Assembly: GCA_964591455.1 (NCBI GenBank)
Contig: CAZQDZ010000003.1
Span: 124,001 to 188,000, forward strand
DNA: 64,000 nt
Direction: 5' to 3'
DNA from: RFSX01 sp964591455
Lineage (GTDB): Bacteria; Bacteroidota; Bacteroidia; Chitinophagales; Saprospiraceae
Under the pieces are notes generated by a model. It did not search any database. It saw only the letters and a list, made by a program, of their open reading frames with translations, and had not been told where the DNA came from. Both the position numbers and the translations under genes were made by a program. This document shows positions 46,884-55,499 of this stretch, piece by piece. Every line of letters starts with the position of its first letter. Position 1 is the first letter of the stretch.

Positions 46884-47180
46884 TTATCGTACAATCAGTT
46901 CAGTTACCTTTTTATGCTGTAAGTGCTTGTTCATTTTTTCTATGACGACTTCTTTGGTACTTGACAATTCTTGTTTGAGTGCTGAAGAAGTAAGGTATAT
47001 GGTGAGTACCCCTTTCTTATAAACCACTTTACTCGTATAGTTAGAAATCACTGATCCAAAAACTTCACGCCACACCCGCTCTACCGTGTATTGTTGGTAC
47101 CCATTAGCCAAGCGATTATTCTTGACAAAGACACCACCAATAATATTATTTATCTTAAAATCATCAGACATATTCGCCAT
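46884..47180 (-). CDS. DUF721 domain protein (DciA-like)
   Basis: The 98-residue protein fits the DUF721 family: NGYQQYTVERVWREVFGSVISNYT followed by KKGVLTIYLTSSALKQELSSTKEVV. DUF721 includes DciA, which helps load the replicative helicase, and the gene commonly follows recF. Here its start overlaps the recF stop by 17 bases, so translation is coupled. A replication or repair role is inferred from the family and the neighbour. Confidence 0.83.
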   Translation of the reverse strand: MANMSDDFKINNIIGGVFVKNNRLANGYQQYTVERVWREVFGSVISNYTSKVVYKKGVLTIYLTSSALKQELSSTKEVVIEKMNKHLQHKKVTELIVR

Positions 47181-48270
47181 TATGAATTCTGTATTCTTTA
47201 TAGTTCATTCCTATTTCTGATAACAATCTGCCCACTCTATCTTTATCAGTATCTGTAATGAATACCTGTGAAGTAAGGTCCTTATTACAAATACTAAGAA
47301 GCTGTCTCACTCTGTTGGTATCCAACTTATCGAAAATATCATCCAATAGCAAGATAGGCTTTTTGTTGGTTTGCTCTATAATCCATCTAATTTGAGCAAT
47401 TTTTAATGCAATTATGGTAGATTTCAATTGTCCTTGTGACCCATATTTCTTAAGTGGTTTTTGCAGTAAGAGAATATCCAGATCATCTCTATGAATGCCC
47501 CCATTCGTTTTACCCGAAAATTTATCCTTCATTTTGTTGCTCTTTTGGATTTCTAAATAGTTAGCAGAATTAAGCTGCGATGAATATTCTACTTGAATAT
47601 GCTCAGAGTTATCACTAATAGATGAATAGTACTCTGCAACAAGTGGCTGAAGTGTAGTTACATAAGCTTTACGCTTCTCATTCAAATAATGAGCTGGATC
47701 ATTCATAGCCTTATCTATTGAATCCAGCAAAACTTTATCTGTGTTCCCTTTGCCCAGATTTGCTTTGAGGAAGGCATTGCGCTGTTTGAGTAGTTTGTTG
47801 TATTTCAGTAACTGTATAAGGTATTCTCGGTCTGATTGAGATATGGTTCTATCCATTAGTTTCCTTCTTTCCATACTAGATTCCATCAATATCTGAATAT
47901 CTCTTGGAGCAATAATGAAGGCGGGGAATTTACCTAATATATCGGCTCTGCTTTCAATTTTCTTGTCATCCAGCTCTGTGACTTTTTTATGTCCGACTTC
48001 AGATTTTATTTTGACCTTACGAGTTTGTGATCCATCATTTATCCTTGCTTCTACCCTATAGAATGATTGATCATCCTTGTATATGTAACGATCTAGATGC
48101 GAAAAATAACTTTTGCCATTGCATACGTGAAATATAGCATCCAGAATTGTTGTTTTGCCTGCACCATTGAACCCTGTAATCACATTTAAGTAATCAGAAA
48201 GCTCCAAAGTCAACTTTTCATAGTTTCTGTAATTGACTAGTGATATAAATTCTAGAAGTATATTATCCAA
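47164..48270 (-). CDS. recF: DNA replication and repair protein RecF
   Basis: RecF is an SMC-like ATPase that helps load RecA at gaps in DNA. At 368 residues it has Walker A (VITGFNGAGKTTILDAI), the ABC signature (YGSQGQLKSTIIALKIAQ) and Walker B (PILLLDDIFDKLD). The N-terminus LEFISLVNYRNYEKLTLEL is also typical. It is encoded with a DUF721 protein and away from dnaA and dnaN, as is common in this phylum. A -7 box lies 22 bases upstream. Confidence 0.95.
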   Translation of the reverse strand: MDNILLEFISLVNYRNYEKLTLELSDYLNVITGFNGAGKTTILDAIFHVCNGKSYFSHLDRYIYKDDQSFYRVEARINDGSQTRKVKIKSEVGHKKVTELDDKKIESRADILGKFPAFIIAPRDIQILMESSMERRKLMDRTISQSDREYLIQLLKYNKLLKQRNAFLKANLGKGNTDKVLLDSIDKAMNDPAHYLNEKRKAYVTTLQPLVAEYYSSISDNSEHIQVEYSSQLNSANYLEIQKSNKMKDKFSGKTNGGIHRDDLDILLLQKPLKKYGSQGQLKSTIIALKIAQIRWIIEQTNKKPILLLDDIFDKLDTNRVRQLLSICNKDLTSQVFITDTDKDRVGRLLSEIGMNYKEYRIHNGEYV

Positions 48271-48292
48271 ATACTTATCTTTATTGTCTTTT

Positions 48293-48300
48293 CAAAAGTA
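48293..48300 (-). promoter_or_regulatory. Bacteroidota-type -7 element for recF
   Basis: The minus strand reads TACTTTTG, matching TANNTTTG, and ends 22 bases before the recF ATG. A TTG lies 23 bases further upstream (minus of 48324-48326), a slightly long spacing for a -33 element. Confidence 0.5.
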
Positions 48301-48330
48301 ATTTATTTAAACCCTCATAATAGCAATAAT

Positions 48331-49371
48331 ATGGCTGAAGTAGTACAGAAGAAGGATGTTGCAAAGAGCACCAATGATAAAGGTGGCAAAATCAGTAAAG
48401 AAACTTATATGCAGTGGTATGAAGTCATGTTACGAATAAGAAGATTCGAGGAAGCATCGCTTAAGGCCTATAGTCAGCAAAAAATAAGAGGTTTTCTGCA
48501 TGTCTATATAGGACAAGAGGCTATCGCAGCAGGTATTGTTAGTGCACTAACCAAGGATGACAAGATAGCTACGGCATACAGACAGCATGGAATAGCCTTA
48601 TCTAGAGGGATAGATTCCAAATCTTGCATGGCAGAGCTATTCGGTAAAGCCACAGGAATAGTGAAAGGAAAGGGAGGGTCAATGCATTTTTCATCTAAAG
48701 AACACAACTATATAGGCGGTAATGGTATCGTAGGCGCTCAGATTCCTATTGGGACAGGAGTTGCCTTTGCAGAAAAGTATAAAGAGACTAAGAATCTTTG
48801 CGTCACAATGTTTGGAGATGGTGCTTCTAGACAAGGAGCTTTGCATGAATCATTTAATATGGCCATGACATGGAAGTTGCCGGTGTTATACATCTGTGAG
48901 AACAATCAATATGCTATGGGTACCTCAGTGGAGAGAACTTCTAATGTTCAAGACCTTTATAAGTTAGGTCTTTCATATGATATGCCAAGTGAACAAGTAG
49001 ATGGTATGTCACCGTTAGCAGTGCATAATGCACTCACAAAGGCAGCTAATCATATCAGAAGCGGTAAAGGCCCGTATTATTTGGAGATAAAAACTTATAG
49101 ATATAGAGGGCATTCAGTCTCTGATCCAGGAAAATATCGTACAAAAGATGAGTTAAATGGGTATAAAGAGTTAGACCCTATAGTAGAGACAGCAGAGCAT
49201 ATGCTCAATAATAAGTTAGCTACTCAGAAAGAGATTGATGCGATAAATGACAAAATCAAAAAGGAAATTGCTGATGCGGTTGAGTTTGCTGAGAAATCGG
49301 ATTTCCCTATGGCTTCAGAGCTTTATGATGATAACTATGTCCAAAAGGACTACCCTTTTATAATGGATTAG
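48331..49371 (+). CDS. pdhA: Pyruvate dehydrogenase E1 component, alpha subunit
   Basis: The 346-residue thiamine diphosphate enzyme subunit decarboxylates pyruvate in the pyruvate dehydrogenase complex. The ThDP-binding motif runs from GDGASRQGALHESFNMA to the Asn pair in ICENNQYAMGT. Other markers are FLHVYIGQEAIAAGI, GKGGSMHFSS and the phosphorylation-loop-like YRYRGHSVSDPGKYR. The beta subunit and the E2 gene are not next to it, so the complex is split in this genome. A hairpin terminator follows. Confidence 0.92.
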   Translation: MAEVVQKKDVAKSTNDKGGKISKETYMQWYEVMLRIRRFEEASLKAYSQQKIRGFLHVYIGQEAIAAGIVSALTKDDKIATAYRQHGIALSRGIDSKSCMAELFGKATGIVKGKGGSMHFSSKEHNYIGGNGIVGAQIPIGTGVAFAEKYKETKNLCVTMFGDGASRQGALHESFNMAMTWKLPVLYICENNQYAMGTSVERTSNVQDLYKLGLSYDMPSEQVDGMSPLAVHNALTKAANHIRSGKGPYYLEIKTYRYRGHSVSDPGKYRTKDELNGYKELDPIVETAEHMLNNKLATQKEIDAINDKIKKEIADAVEFAEKSDFPMASELYDDNYVQKDYPFIMD

Positions 49372-49403
49372 AATCTCCCATCTTCTGATTTTATGTTTTA
49401 GCG

Positions 49404-49433
49404 ATACTTCTCTTATACATATAAGAGAAGTAT
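49404..49433 (+). terminator. Hairpin terminator after pdhA
   Basis: A perfect 13-bp stem (ATACTTCTCTTAT and its complement) surrounds loop ACAT, 32 bases after the pdhA stop. It is followed by TAATTATTTTT, an imperfect T-run. The T-rich end also contains the -7 box of the next gene. Confidence 0.72.
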
Positions 49434-49437
49434 TAAT

Positions 49438-49445
49438 TATTTTTG
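49438..49445 (+). promoter_or_regulatory. Bacteroidota-type -7 element for the TPR-ribH unit
   Basis: TATTTTTG matches TANNTTTG and lies 24 bases before the ATG at 49470. It argues against an earlier start at 49443. No clear -33 element is present because the terminator hairpin fills that place. Confidence 0.42.
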
Positions 49446-49469
49446 CACCAAATTTTAGAAACTGTTATA

Positions 49470-50156
49470 ATGGGAAAAAGAAAACGAAGACTAGGTGGTG
49501 ATGAAGAGATTGTAGATGTAGTACTAGACCAAACTCCGAAGTCAACTGAAGATTGGTTTGAGAAGAATAAAAATTTAGTTCTTGGACTATTCCTTGGGCT
49601 TGCATTACTTATTGCAGCTTTTGTAATTTATAAGTACTTCATTAAAGCACCAAAAGAAGAAGCAGCTAAAGCAGCAATATTCAGAGCTGAGCAGCAATTC
49701 CAAAGGGATTCTTTTCTTCTTGCCTTGGAGAAACCAGGTGGTGGACATGATGGGTTTCTTGATATCGTAGATAATTATGGGGGTACTAAGACTGGCAACC
49801 TTGCTAAACTTTATGCAGGCATATGCTTTCTACAAATAGGAAAGTATGAGGAGTCAATAAACTATCTGGAAAGCCACAATAGTTCTGGAGAATATTCTCC
49901 TATAGTCAAGAATGGCAATCTAGGAGATGCTTATTCAGAACTAGGAGATTTAGGAAAAGCGCTATCATTTTATGAAAAAGCAACCACTTCTAGTGAAGAT
50001 GCACTTCTGACACCTTATTATCTTCATAAACTAGGGATGCTAGCTAAAAGAAATGGAGACAATTCCAAGGCTGTATCTGCATTCACCAAAATTAGGGATA
50101 ATTACCCTACTTCTAATGAGGCAGCTAATATAGATATGCTTATCGGCGCGAACTAA
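49470..50156 (+). CDS. Membrane-anchored tetratricopeptide repeat protein
   Basis: The 228-residue protein has a short basic cytoplasmic tail (MGKRKRRLGGDEE). One membrane helix follows (LVLGLFLGLALLIAAFVIYKYF). The periplasmic part has TPR-like helix pairs (AKLYAGICFLQIGKYEESINYL, GDAYSELGDLGKALSFYEKAT, LHKLGMLAKRNGDNSKAVSAF). The layout is like YfgM-type proteins, which assist secreted protein folding, though that link is by architecture only. The start at 49470 follows from the -7 box and the basic tail. The ribH gene follows after 12 bases. Confidence 0.8.
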   Translation: MGKRKRRLGGDEEIVDVVLDQTPKSTEDWFEKNKNLVLGLFLGLALLIAAFVIYKYFIKAPKEEAAKAAIFRAEQQFQRDSFLLALEKPGGGHDGFLDIVDNYGGTKTGNLAKLYAGICFLQIGKYEESINYLESHNSSGEYSPIVKNGNLGDAYSELGDLGKALSFYEKATTSSEDALLTPYYLHKLGMLAKRNGDNSKAVSAFTKIRDNYPTSNEAANIDMLIGAN

Positions 50157-50168
50157 TACTTCTTGTAA

Positions 50169-50684
50169 TTGAGTACAAAGGATAAGACCCTGAATCAAGA
50201 AGACTTATCGGGTATCTCCTCGATAAGTAAATACAAAATACATATTGCAGTATCCGATTGGAACTCGGAGATTACTCAAGTTTTATTGGACGGTGCCAAA
50301 TCCACGCTTATCAAATTAGGTGCTGAGAAAAATGATATACACATAGTTCATGTACCTGGGACTTTTGAGTTGCCAGTGGCTGCTAAAGCTCTTCTTAGCT
50401 GTAAAAGTGCAGATGCAGTCATTTGTCTTGGATGTGTAATCAAAGGAGAGACAGAACATGATCAATTTATCAATCAGTCAGTGGCGAATGCGCTGAATCA
50501 GTTAGCCATCTTGTCAGGGAAGCCTATCACTTTTGGTGTCTTGACAGTGAATAATCTACAACAAGCTAAAGACAGAGCAGGAGGTAAGTATGGTAATAAA
50601 GGCACAGAAGCAGCTATAACTGCAGCAAAGATGGTTCACTTGCATAAAGAATTGGAGAAACCAGGAGGCAAGATTGGATTCTAA
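50169..50684 (+). CDS. ribH: 6,7-dimethyl-8-ribityllumazine synthase
   Basis: RibH condenses the two precursors of riboflavin before the last step. At 171 residues it has the signatures VHVPGTFELPVAAKALL and VICLGCVIKGETEHDQFINQSVANAL (catalytic His included), then PITFGVLTVNNLQQAKDRAGG. The start is a TTG at 50169, since no ATG precedes the conserved IHIAVSDWN strand. It is co-transcribed with the TPR gene and overlaps the 3' end of pyrC by 4 bases on the other strand. Confidence 0.95.
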   Translation: MSTKDKTLNQEDLSGISSISKYKIHIAVSDWNSEITQVLLDGAKSTLIKLGAEKNDIHIVHVPGTFELPVAAKALLSCKSADAVICLGCVIKGETEHDQFINQSVANALNQLAILSGKPITFGVLTVNNLQQAKDRAGGKYGNKGTEAAITAAKMVHLHKELEKPGGKIGF

Positions 50685-52024
50685 TTAAACATTAATCTCT
50701 TCCCACTTTTTGCACCAGTTAGTTTTTCGTTTTCGTACACAAAACTTCCATTACACATTGTACTTATAACTTTACCATTCAATTCAAATCCTTCTAAGGG
50801 AGTCCAACCACATTTGTATTCCAGTTGGTTAGACTTTACTTTCCATTTCTTATTAGGATCCACGACTAGAATATCGGCATAGGCACCTTCGTCTAGATAT
50901 CCTCTGTCTTTCACTCTAAATAATTGAGCCGGTGCATGACACATTTTTTCCACAATGAACTCCTTGCTTAGTGCACTGCTATGGTAAAAAGATAACATCA
51001 TGGATAGACTATGTTGTAACAATGGTAGTCCAGAAGGTGCATTGATATATGGTTTACTTTTTTCCTCGATTGTGTGTGGGGCATGGTCTGTAGCTATAAC
51101 ATCAAAGTATCCATTCTTAAGGCCTTCTAACAAAGCTTCTTTGTCATTTGTAGATTTAATCGCAGGATTACATTTGACCTTATTGCCTAAAGCATGGTAG
51201 AAGCTATCATCAAAAAACAGATGATGCACACATACTTCCGCGGTAATCTTTTTATCCAGAAGGGGAATGTCATTATCAAACAAGTAAATTTCCTTTTCTG
51301 TACTTATGTGTAAAATGTGAAGTCTTGTACCATTTTTACGAGCTAAGTCTATTGCCATACTAGATGATAGATAGCATCCATCAGCATTTCTAATAATCGG
51401 ATGATGTATAGCGTTTAGGTCATTGCCATACTTCCGCTTAGCCAATTCTAAATTTTTCCTAATAGTACTTTCATCTTCGCAATGAGTTGCTATAAGCATA
51501 TCTACTTTAGAGAATAAGTTCGACAAGGTCTGCTGATCATCTACAAGCATATTTCCTGTGCTGGAACCCATAAAAATTTTTACGCCACATACTTTTGAAG
51601 AATCTGTCTTTAAGACCTCTTCTATATTATCATTGGTTGCACCCATGTAGAAGCTGTAATTTACAGTAGAGGATTCAGATGCGATATCGTATTTATTCTG
51701 CAGTAATTCTTGAGTTGTTGAGGTAGGATTTGTATTAGGCATTTCCATAAAAGAAGTAACACCACCGACCGCGGCTGCTTTGGATTCAGATCCAATATTT
51801 GCCTTATGTGTATATCCAGGCTCCCTGAAGTGAACCTGATCATCTATAATACCTGGTATTACCCATTTTCCCTTTACATCTATAGTTCTAGCGTTAGGAG
51901 CAGTCAAATGCTTGCCTATACGTTCTATTCTTTCCTCCTTAACCAATATGTCTCCTTCCAAAGACTTTCCTCGGTTAATGATTATTGCATTCTTAAGTAA
52001 AATTTGCGTAGACTGGTCACTCAT
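50681..52024 (-). CDS. pyrC: Dihydroorotase
   Basis: PyrC closes carbamoyl aspartate to dihydroorotate in pyrimidine synthesis. The 447 residues fit the type I/multifunctional class. The metal-site lysine segment GVKIFMGSSTGNML, the His segments ATHCEDES and HILHIST, and the catalytic Asp in DVIATDHAPHT are all present. The first metal motif reads DDQVHFREPG, with Gln in place of the first His of HxH; I believe this is seen in other Bacteroidota. An alternative identity as another cyclic amidohydrolase is unlikely given REPG and the other motifs. The pyrB and pyrR genes lie 7 kb away. Confidence 0.9.
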   Translation of the reverse strand: MSDQSTQILLKNAIIINRGKSLEGDILVKEERIERIGKHLTAPNARTIDVKGKWVIPGIIDDQVHFREPGYTHKANIGSESKAAAVGGVTSFMEMPNTNPTSTTQELLQNKYDIASESSTVNYSFYMGATNDNIEEVLKTDSSKVCGVKIFMGSSTGNMLVDDQQTLSNLFSKVDMLIATHCEDESTIRKNLELAKRKYGNDLNAIHHPIIRNADGCYLSSSMAIDLARKNGTRLHILHISTEKEIYLFDNDIPLLDKKITAEVCVHHLFFDDSFYHALGNKVKCNPAIKSTNDKEALLEGLKNGYFDVIATDHAPHTIEEKSKPYINAPSGLPLLQHSLSMMLSFYHSSALSKEFIVEKMCHAPAQLFRVKDRGYLDEGAYADILVVDPNKKWKVKSNQLEYKCGWTPLEGFELNGKVISTMCNGSFVYENEKLTGAKSGKRLMFN

Positions 52025-52065
52025 ATTTTTTTAGTGATTTCGAATTCGAAGGTATGGATTATCAA

Positions 52066-52073
52066 TACCTTTG
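52066..52073 (+). promoter_or_regulatory. Bacteroidota-type -7 element for purK-purE
   Basis: TACCTTTG matches TANNTTTG and lies 23 bases before the GTG start of purK, in the 72-base gap shared with the divergent pyrC gene. The -33 region has only TTTCG-like sequence. Confidence 0.5.
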
Positions 52074-52096
52074 CAGCATAATCTATAAACAAACTC

Positions 52097-53251
52097 GTGA
52101 ATAAGAAGATAGGTGTTCTAGGTGGTGGGCAGTTAGGTAAAATGCTCTTACAAGAAGTTACAAAATATGATCAAGAGATTTGGTTCATGGATGCGACCTT
52201 CGATTCACCCGTGGGAAGTATTTATCCTTATTTTGTACAAGGAGATTTCAGAAAGTATGAAGACGTAATGGCCTTTGGAAGTGAAATGGATATCTTGACA
52301 GTAGAGATAGAAAATGTAAATACTAAAGCCTTGGCTGAGTTGGAGGCTACTGGTGTGGTTGTACGTCCTCAGAGTTACGTCTTGGATATCATAAAGGATA
52401 AAGGGATTCAGAAGCAATTTTATTTAGAGAATAGTATTCCGAGTTCAGACTTTTTTTTGGCAGTAGACAGTAATGAAATAGTGAATAAGATAGAGTCTGG
52501 TGTATTAGCGCTGCCTTTTGTGCAGAAAGCAAGAACAGCAGGTTATGATGGGAAGGGAGTAAAGGTTATATCATCTAAAGACGAGCTACATGATATTATG
52601 GATGTTCCTTCCGTTATAGAAAATCTGGTAGCTATCAAAAAGGAATTGGCCATTATTGTTGGATGTAACAGTAATAAGCAAAAGACTTTTTTCCCAGTGA
52701 CGGAAATGGTTTTCAATAAGGAAGGACACCTACTAGATTATTTACAGTGTCCAGCAGACATCTCAGAATCCACTGTAAAAGCCTGTATTGAGATTGCAGA
52801 CAAGATTGTATCTGCTTTGGGTATTATCGGATTATTGGCCGTAGAGTTATTCCTTACCGATGACAACCAAATTCTTGTCAATGAAGTAGCACCACGACCA
52901 CATAACTCTGGACACCATACCATCGATGCAGGCTCACATTCTCAGTATAATATTCATTTGAGAAGTCTTATGGATTGGGATATGCCTGAAATTACACAAG
53001 AAGAAACTGCACTGATGATAAATCTCCTTGGAGAGAAAGATCATGTCGGAGCTACAAAGTATGAAGGCTTAGCCAAGGTTATGACTTATGAGAAGGTTTA
53101 TCCACATCTCTATGGAAAAAAGCAAACCAGACCTCTTAGAAAAATGGGTCATGTGAATATTGTAGGAAATAGTATTGCTGAGGTTAAAGAGAAATTGACA
53201 TTAGTAAAATCAAATCTTAAAGTTAAAGCATGGGAAAACAAGTCGGAATAA
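52097..53251 (+). CDS. purK: N5-carboxyaminoimidazole ribonucleotide synthase
   Basis: PurK is an ATP-grasp enzyme that carboxylates AIR in purine synthesis. The 384 residues begin KKIGVLGGGQLGKMLLQE. They contain the ATP-grasp segments PFVQKARTAGYDGKGVKVI and LAVELFLTDDNQILVNEVAPRPHNSGHHTID, which is the family signature. The start is GTG at 52097, because no ATG is available before the Rossmann strand. Its end overlaps purE by 22 bases, so the two steps are encoded and probably translated together. Confidence 0.95.
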   Translation: MNKKIGVLGGGQLGKMLLQEVTKYDQEIWFMDATFDSPVGSIYPYFVQGDFRKYEDVMAFGSEMDILTVEIENVNTKALAELEATGVVVRPQSYVLDIIKDKGIQKQFYLENSIPSSDFFLAVDSNEIVNKIESGVLALPFVQKARTAGYDGKGVKVISSKDELHDIMDVPSVIENLVAIKKELAIIVGCNSNKQKTFFPVTEMVFNKEGHLLDYLQCPADISESTVKACIEIADKIVSALGIIGLLAVELFLTDDNQILVNEVAPRPHNSGHHTIDAGSHSQYNIHLRSLMDWDMPEITQEETALMINLLGEKDHVGATKYEGLAKVMTYEKVYPHLYGKKQTRPLRKMGHVNIVGNSIAEVKEKLTLVKSNLKVKAWENKSE

Positions 53252-53727
53252 TAATGGGGTCTGATTCAGATCTACCAGTCATGCAAGCAGCTGCAGACAT
53301 TTTGGATGAGCTGAAGGTAAGCTATGAAATGACGGTTGTTTCAGCCCATCGAACACCATTGCGTATGGTAGACTATGCCCGCACTGCTGTAGGTAGAGGT
53401 GTAAAAGTGATTATTGCTGGAGCCGGTGGTGCAGCTCATTTGCCAGGCATGGTTGCCTCATTGACTGACTTGCCTGTGATTGGTGTGCCTATTAAATCTT
53501 CTAACTCTATAGATGGATGGGACAGTATTTTGTCTATACTCCAGATGCCTAATGGAGTGCCAGTAGCCACAGTAGCATTGAACGGCGCTAAGAATGCTGG
53601 TATATTGGCGGCAAGGATAATTGGCCAAGCAGAAAGTGAATTACAATCCAGATTAACTGCTTATAGAGAAAACATGAAATCTGCAGTGTTGGAAAAAGCT
53701 AAATCAGTGGAGAAACATAATAAGTAA
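53230..53727 (+). CDS. purE: N5-CAIR mutase
   Basis: PurE moves the carboxyl group of N5-CAIR to give CAIR, directly after PurK. At 165 residues it is class I, with IIMGSDSDLPVMQAAADIL, the catalytic region VVSAHRTPLRM and IAGAGGAAHLPGMVAS. Pairing with purK supports class I rather than the direct carboxylase class II. The ATG is embedded in the last codons of purK. A hairpin terminator follows. Confidence 0.96.
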   Translation: MGKQVGIIMGSDSDLPVMQAAADILDELKVSYEMTVVSAHRTPLRMVDYARTAVGRGVKVIIAGAGGAAHLPGMVASLTDLPVIGVPIKSSNSIDGWDSILSILQMPNGVPVATVALNGAKNAGILAARIIGQAESELQSRLTAYRENMKSAVLEKAKSVEKHNK

Positions 53728-53751
53728 TTTATCTCTAGCACTGTACTTATG

Positions 53752-53789
53752 AAAATGGCTGCATTAGAAAATTCTGATGCAGCCATTTT
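53752..53789. terminator. Terminator shared by purE and the convergent ompA-like gene
   Basis: A 13-bp stem (AAAATGGCTGCAT and its complement, 53752-53764 and 53777-53789) has a loop that can pair further. T-rich sequence follows on the + strand and A-rich sequence precedes it, so it can work in both directions. Confidence 0.82.
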
Positions 53790-53814
53790 AGTTTATTATT
53801 ATTTAGTATGCTTA

Positions 53815-55356
53815 TTATCTCGGCACCAAGTTAAACACTACTCTCCTATTCAATTTTCTTCCCTGCAAATTATCGTTAGAAGAAATAGGTCTTGATTCAC
53901 CATACCCAATGTGATTCATACGGTCAGATGATATTAAAGACCGATCCTTTAGATATTCGAAGCATGCTCGTGCTCTTCTTTCTGAGAGTAATTGATTATT
54001 GACAGAGCTACCTACATTATCGGTATGACCTTCTATGATTAGATTATAATCAGGGTATCTCTGAAGCAACTGCCCTATTTGGTTCAGTACTGGATAAGAC
54101 TCAGATTTCAAAGTGGCTTTTCCCGTATCAAAAGAGACTGCTCTCATAGCTACCTCTAATACATCTCTATCATCTCTAGTTATTTCAGGGCATCCACCTG
54201 AGGCTACAGTACCTGGAGAGTTAGGACATTTGTCTCTGGTATCATCTATCCCATCTCCATCACTATCCGGACATCCATTAAAGGCAGCTATTCCAGCTCT
54301 GTCAGGACATCTATCTACGTTATCTGCTACACCATCACCATCTCTATCCTGAATTCTATTGACAGGACATCCATCATCACCATCTCCTCTCAGATTTGGA
54401 CACTTGTCGCTTGCATCAGGTACACCATCGCCATCACTATCTGGTGCTATATCAGGCGCTTCATCAGGACAGCCATTATTTGCTTTTGTTCCAGCCTTAT
54501 TAGGACACTCATCATCATTATCAGAAATGCCATCACCATCTGAATCAGGGCAGCCTTTGAAAACACCAACGCCTGGAATAGAAGGACAATCATCTCTGTA
54601 ATCAGGTATTCCATCTTCATCCTTATCAGGACATCCCTTAAGAGCAATAGGTCCTGCAAATTGTGGACACAAGTCTATGTCATCTTCAAGCCCATCGCCA
54701 TCACTATCTAATTTCATTTCTTCTTTCTCCATTGGAATGATGTCAGCAGGTGCCGGAGCCCCAAATAGATAACTGAACCCTAAGCCATGGTGTAAGTTAT
54801 TTCTGTTCTCAGAAAGTGAGAATCGATACTCTGACTGCCAATTGATAAAAATGTGATCATTGATTCTGAAATTTAGACCAGCACCAAAAGGAATCTGGAC
54901 ATTAAACTCACCTTCATCTTCCACTACACCACCAGCGCCTGCAAGTACGTAAGGAATGACTGATTGATCTAAATTGGTAGGACTATTAAATTGGTATTGA
55001 GCTTGTAAGTCAGCACCGAATACATTCCTATGAACACAGTTAGATAAGTTATCTCTTTCTTCACTTCTGTTAACTACACCTGCTTTGATAGGGAGATATA
55101 TATTAAAATTACGTGTAATCATTTTAGATATCCCAATTTCAAATCCATAATGGTAGTCATTAAAATCAGTTATACTACCGCCATTTTGAGATTGGTAATC
55201 CAAAATGAGCGCCTTGTATGTTAGGCCATAAGGGTAATGAGAACGCGTGCTGTCTGCTTCTATTAAATTCTGACTAGATAATGGTGTAAAGGTCTGACCA
55301 TTCCCAGATGTCTGACTCAGAATTACAAATGCTATAATTATTATTAATTGCTTCAT
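53815..55356 (-). CDS. OmpA family outer-membrane protein with thrombospondin type 3 repeats
   Basis: The start at 55356 gives a clean signal peptide (MKQLIIIIAFVILSQTSGNG); an ATG at 55389 would add 11 residues before it. The 513-residue protein has an N-terminal beta-barrel (about 20-200). Six Asp-rich thrombospondin type 3 repeats follow (about 215-390, pattern DSDGDGI.D..D.CP...G....GCP), which bind calcium. The C-terminal OmpA domain has IIEGHTDNVGSSVNNQLLSE and a peptidoglycan-binding Arg in SERRARACFEYL. It probably ties the outer membrane to the cell wall. Confidence 0.92.
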   Translation of the reverse strand: MKQLIIIIAFVILSQTSGNGQTFTPLSSQNLIEADSTRSHYPYGLTYKALILDYQSQNGGSITDFNDYHYGFEIGISKMITRNFNIYLPIKAGVVNRSEERDNLSNCVHRNVFGADLQAQYQFNSPTNLDQSVIPYVLAGAGGVVEDEGEFNVQIPFGAGLNFRINDHIFINWQSEYRFSLSENRNNLHHGLGFSYLFGAPAPADIIPMEKEEMKLDSDGDGLEDDIDLCPQFAGPIALKGCPDKDEDGIPDYRDDCPSIPGVGVFKGCPDSDGDGISDNDDECPNKAGTKANNGCPDEAPDIAPDSDGDGVPDASDKCPNLRGDGDDGCPVNRIQDRDGDGVADNVDRCPDRAGIAAFNGCPDSDGDGIDDTRDKCPNSPGTVASGGCPEITRDDRDVLEVAMRAVSFDTGKATLKSESYPVLNQIGQLLQRYPDYNLIIEGHTDNVGSSVNNQLLSERRARACFEYLKDRSLISSDRMNHIGYGESRPISSNDNLQGRKLNRRVVFNLVPR

Positions 55357-55400
55357 AAAATCCATTCTATTGGATGCATTGATAAACATTTACCAAGCTT

Positions 55401-55408
55401 CAAAGATA
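55401..55408 (-). promoter_or_regulatory. Bacteroidota-type -7 element for the ompA-like gene
   Basis: The minus strand reads TATCTTTG, matching TANNTTTG. Transcription would start near 55397, about 40 bases before the ATG at 55356. No -33 element is clear. Confidence 0.5.
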
Positions 55409-55499
55409 ACGTTTAGTTTCTAAAATTGTGCCCTATATGTCTAAATATAATTATTGTACGCATGTATTTATGATTGATATACAATAGGTTAGAGTGAGT

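Noticed and set aside
55451..55486. Inverted repeat TATTGTA/TACAATA downstream of the one-domain asparaginase gene
   Set aside because: The stem is 7 bp with a 21-base loop and no T-run, too weak to call a terminator.
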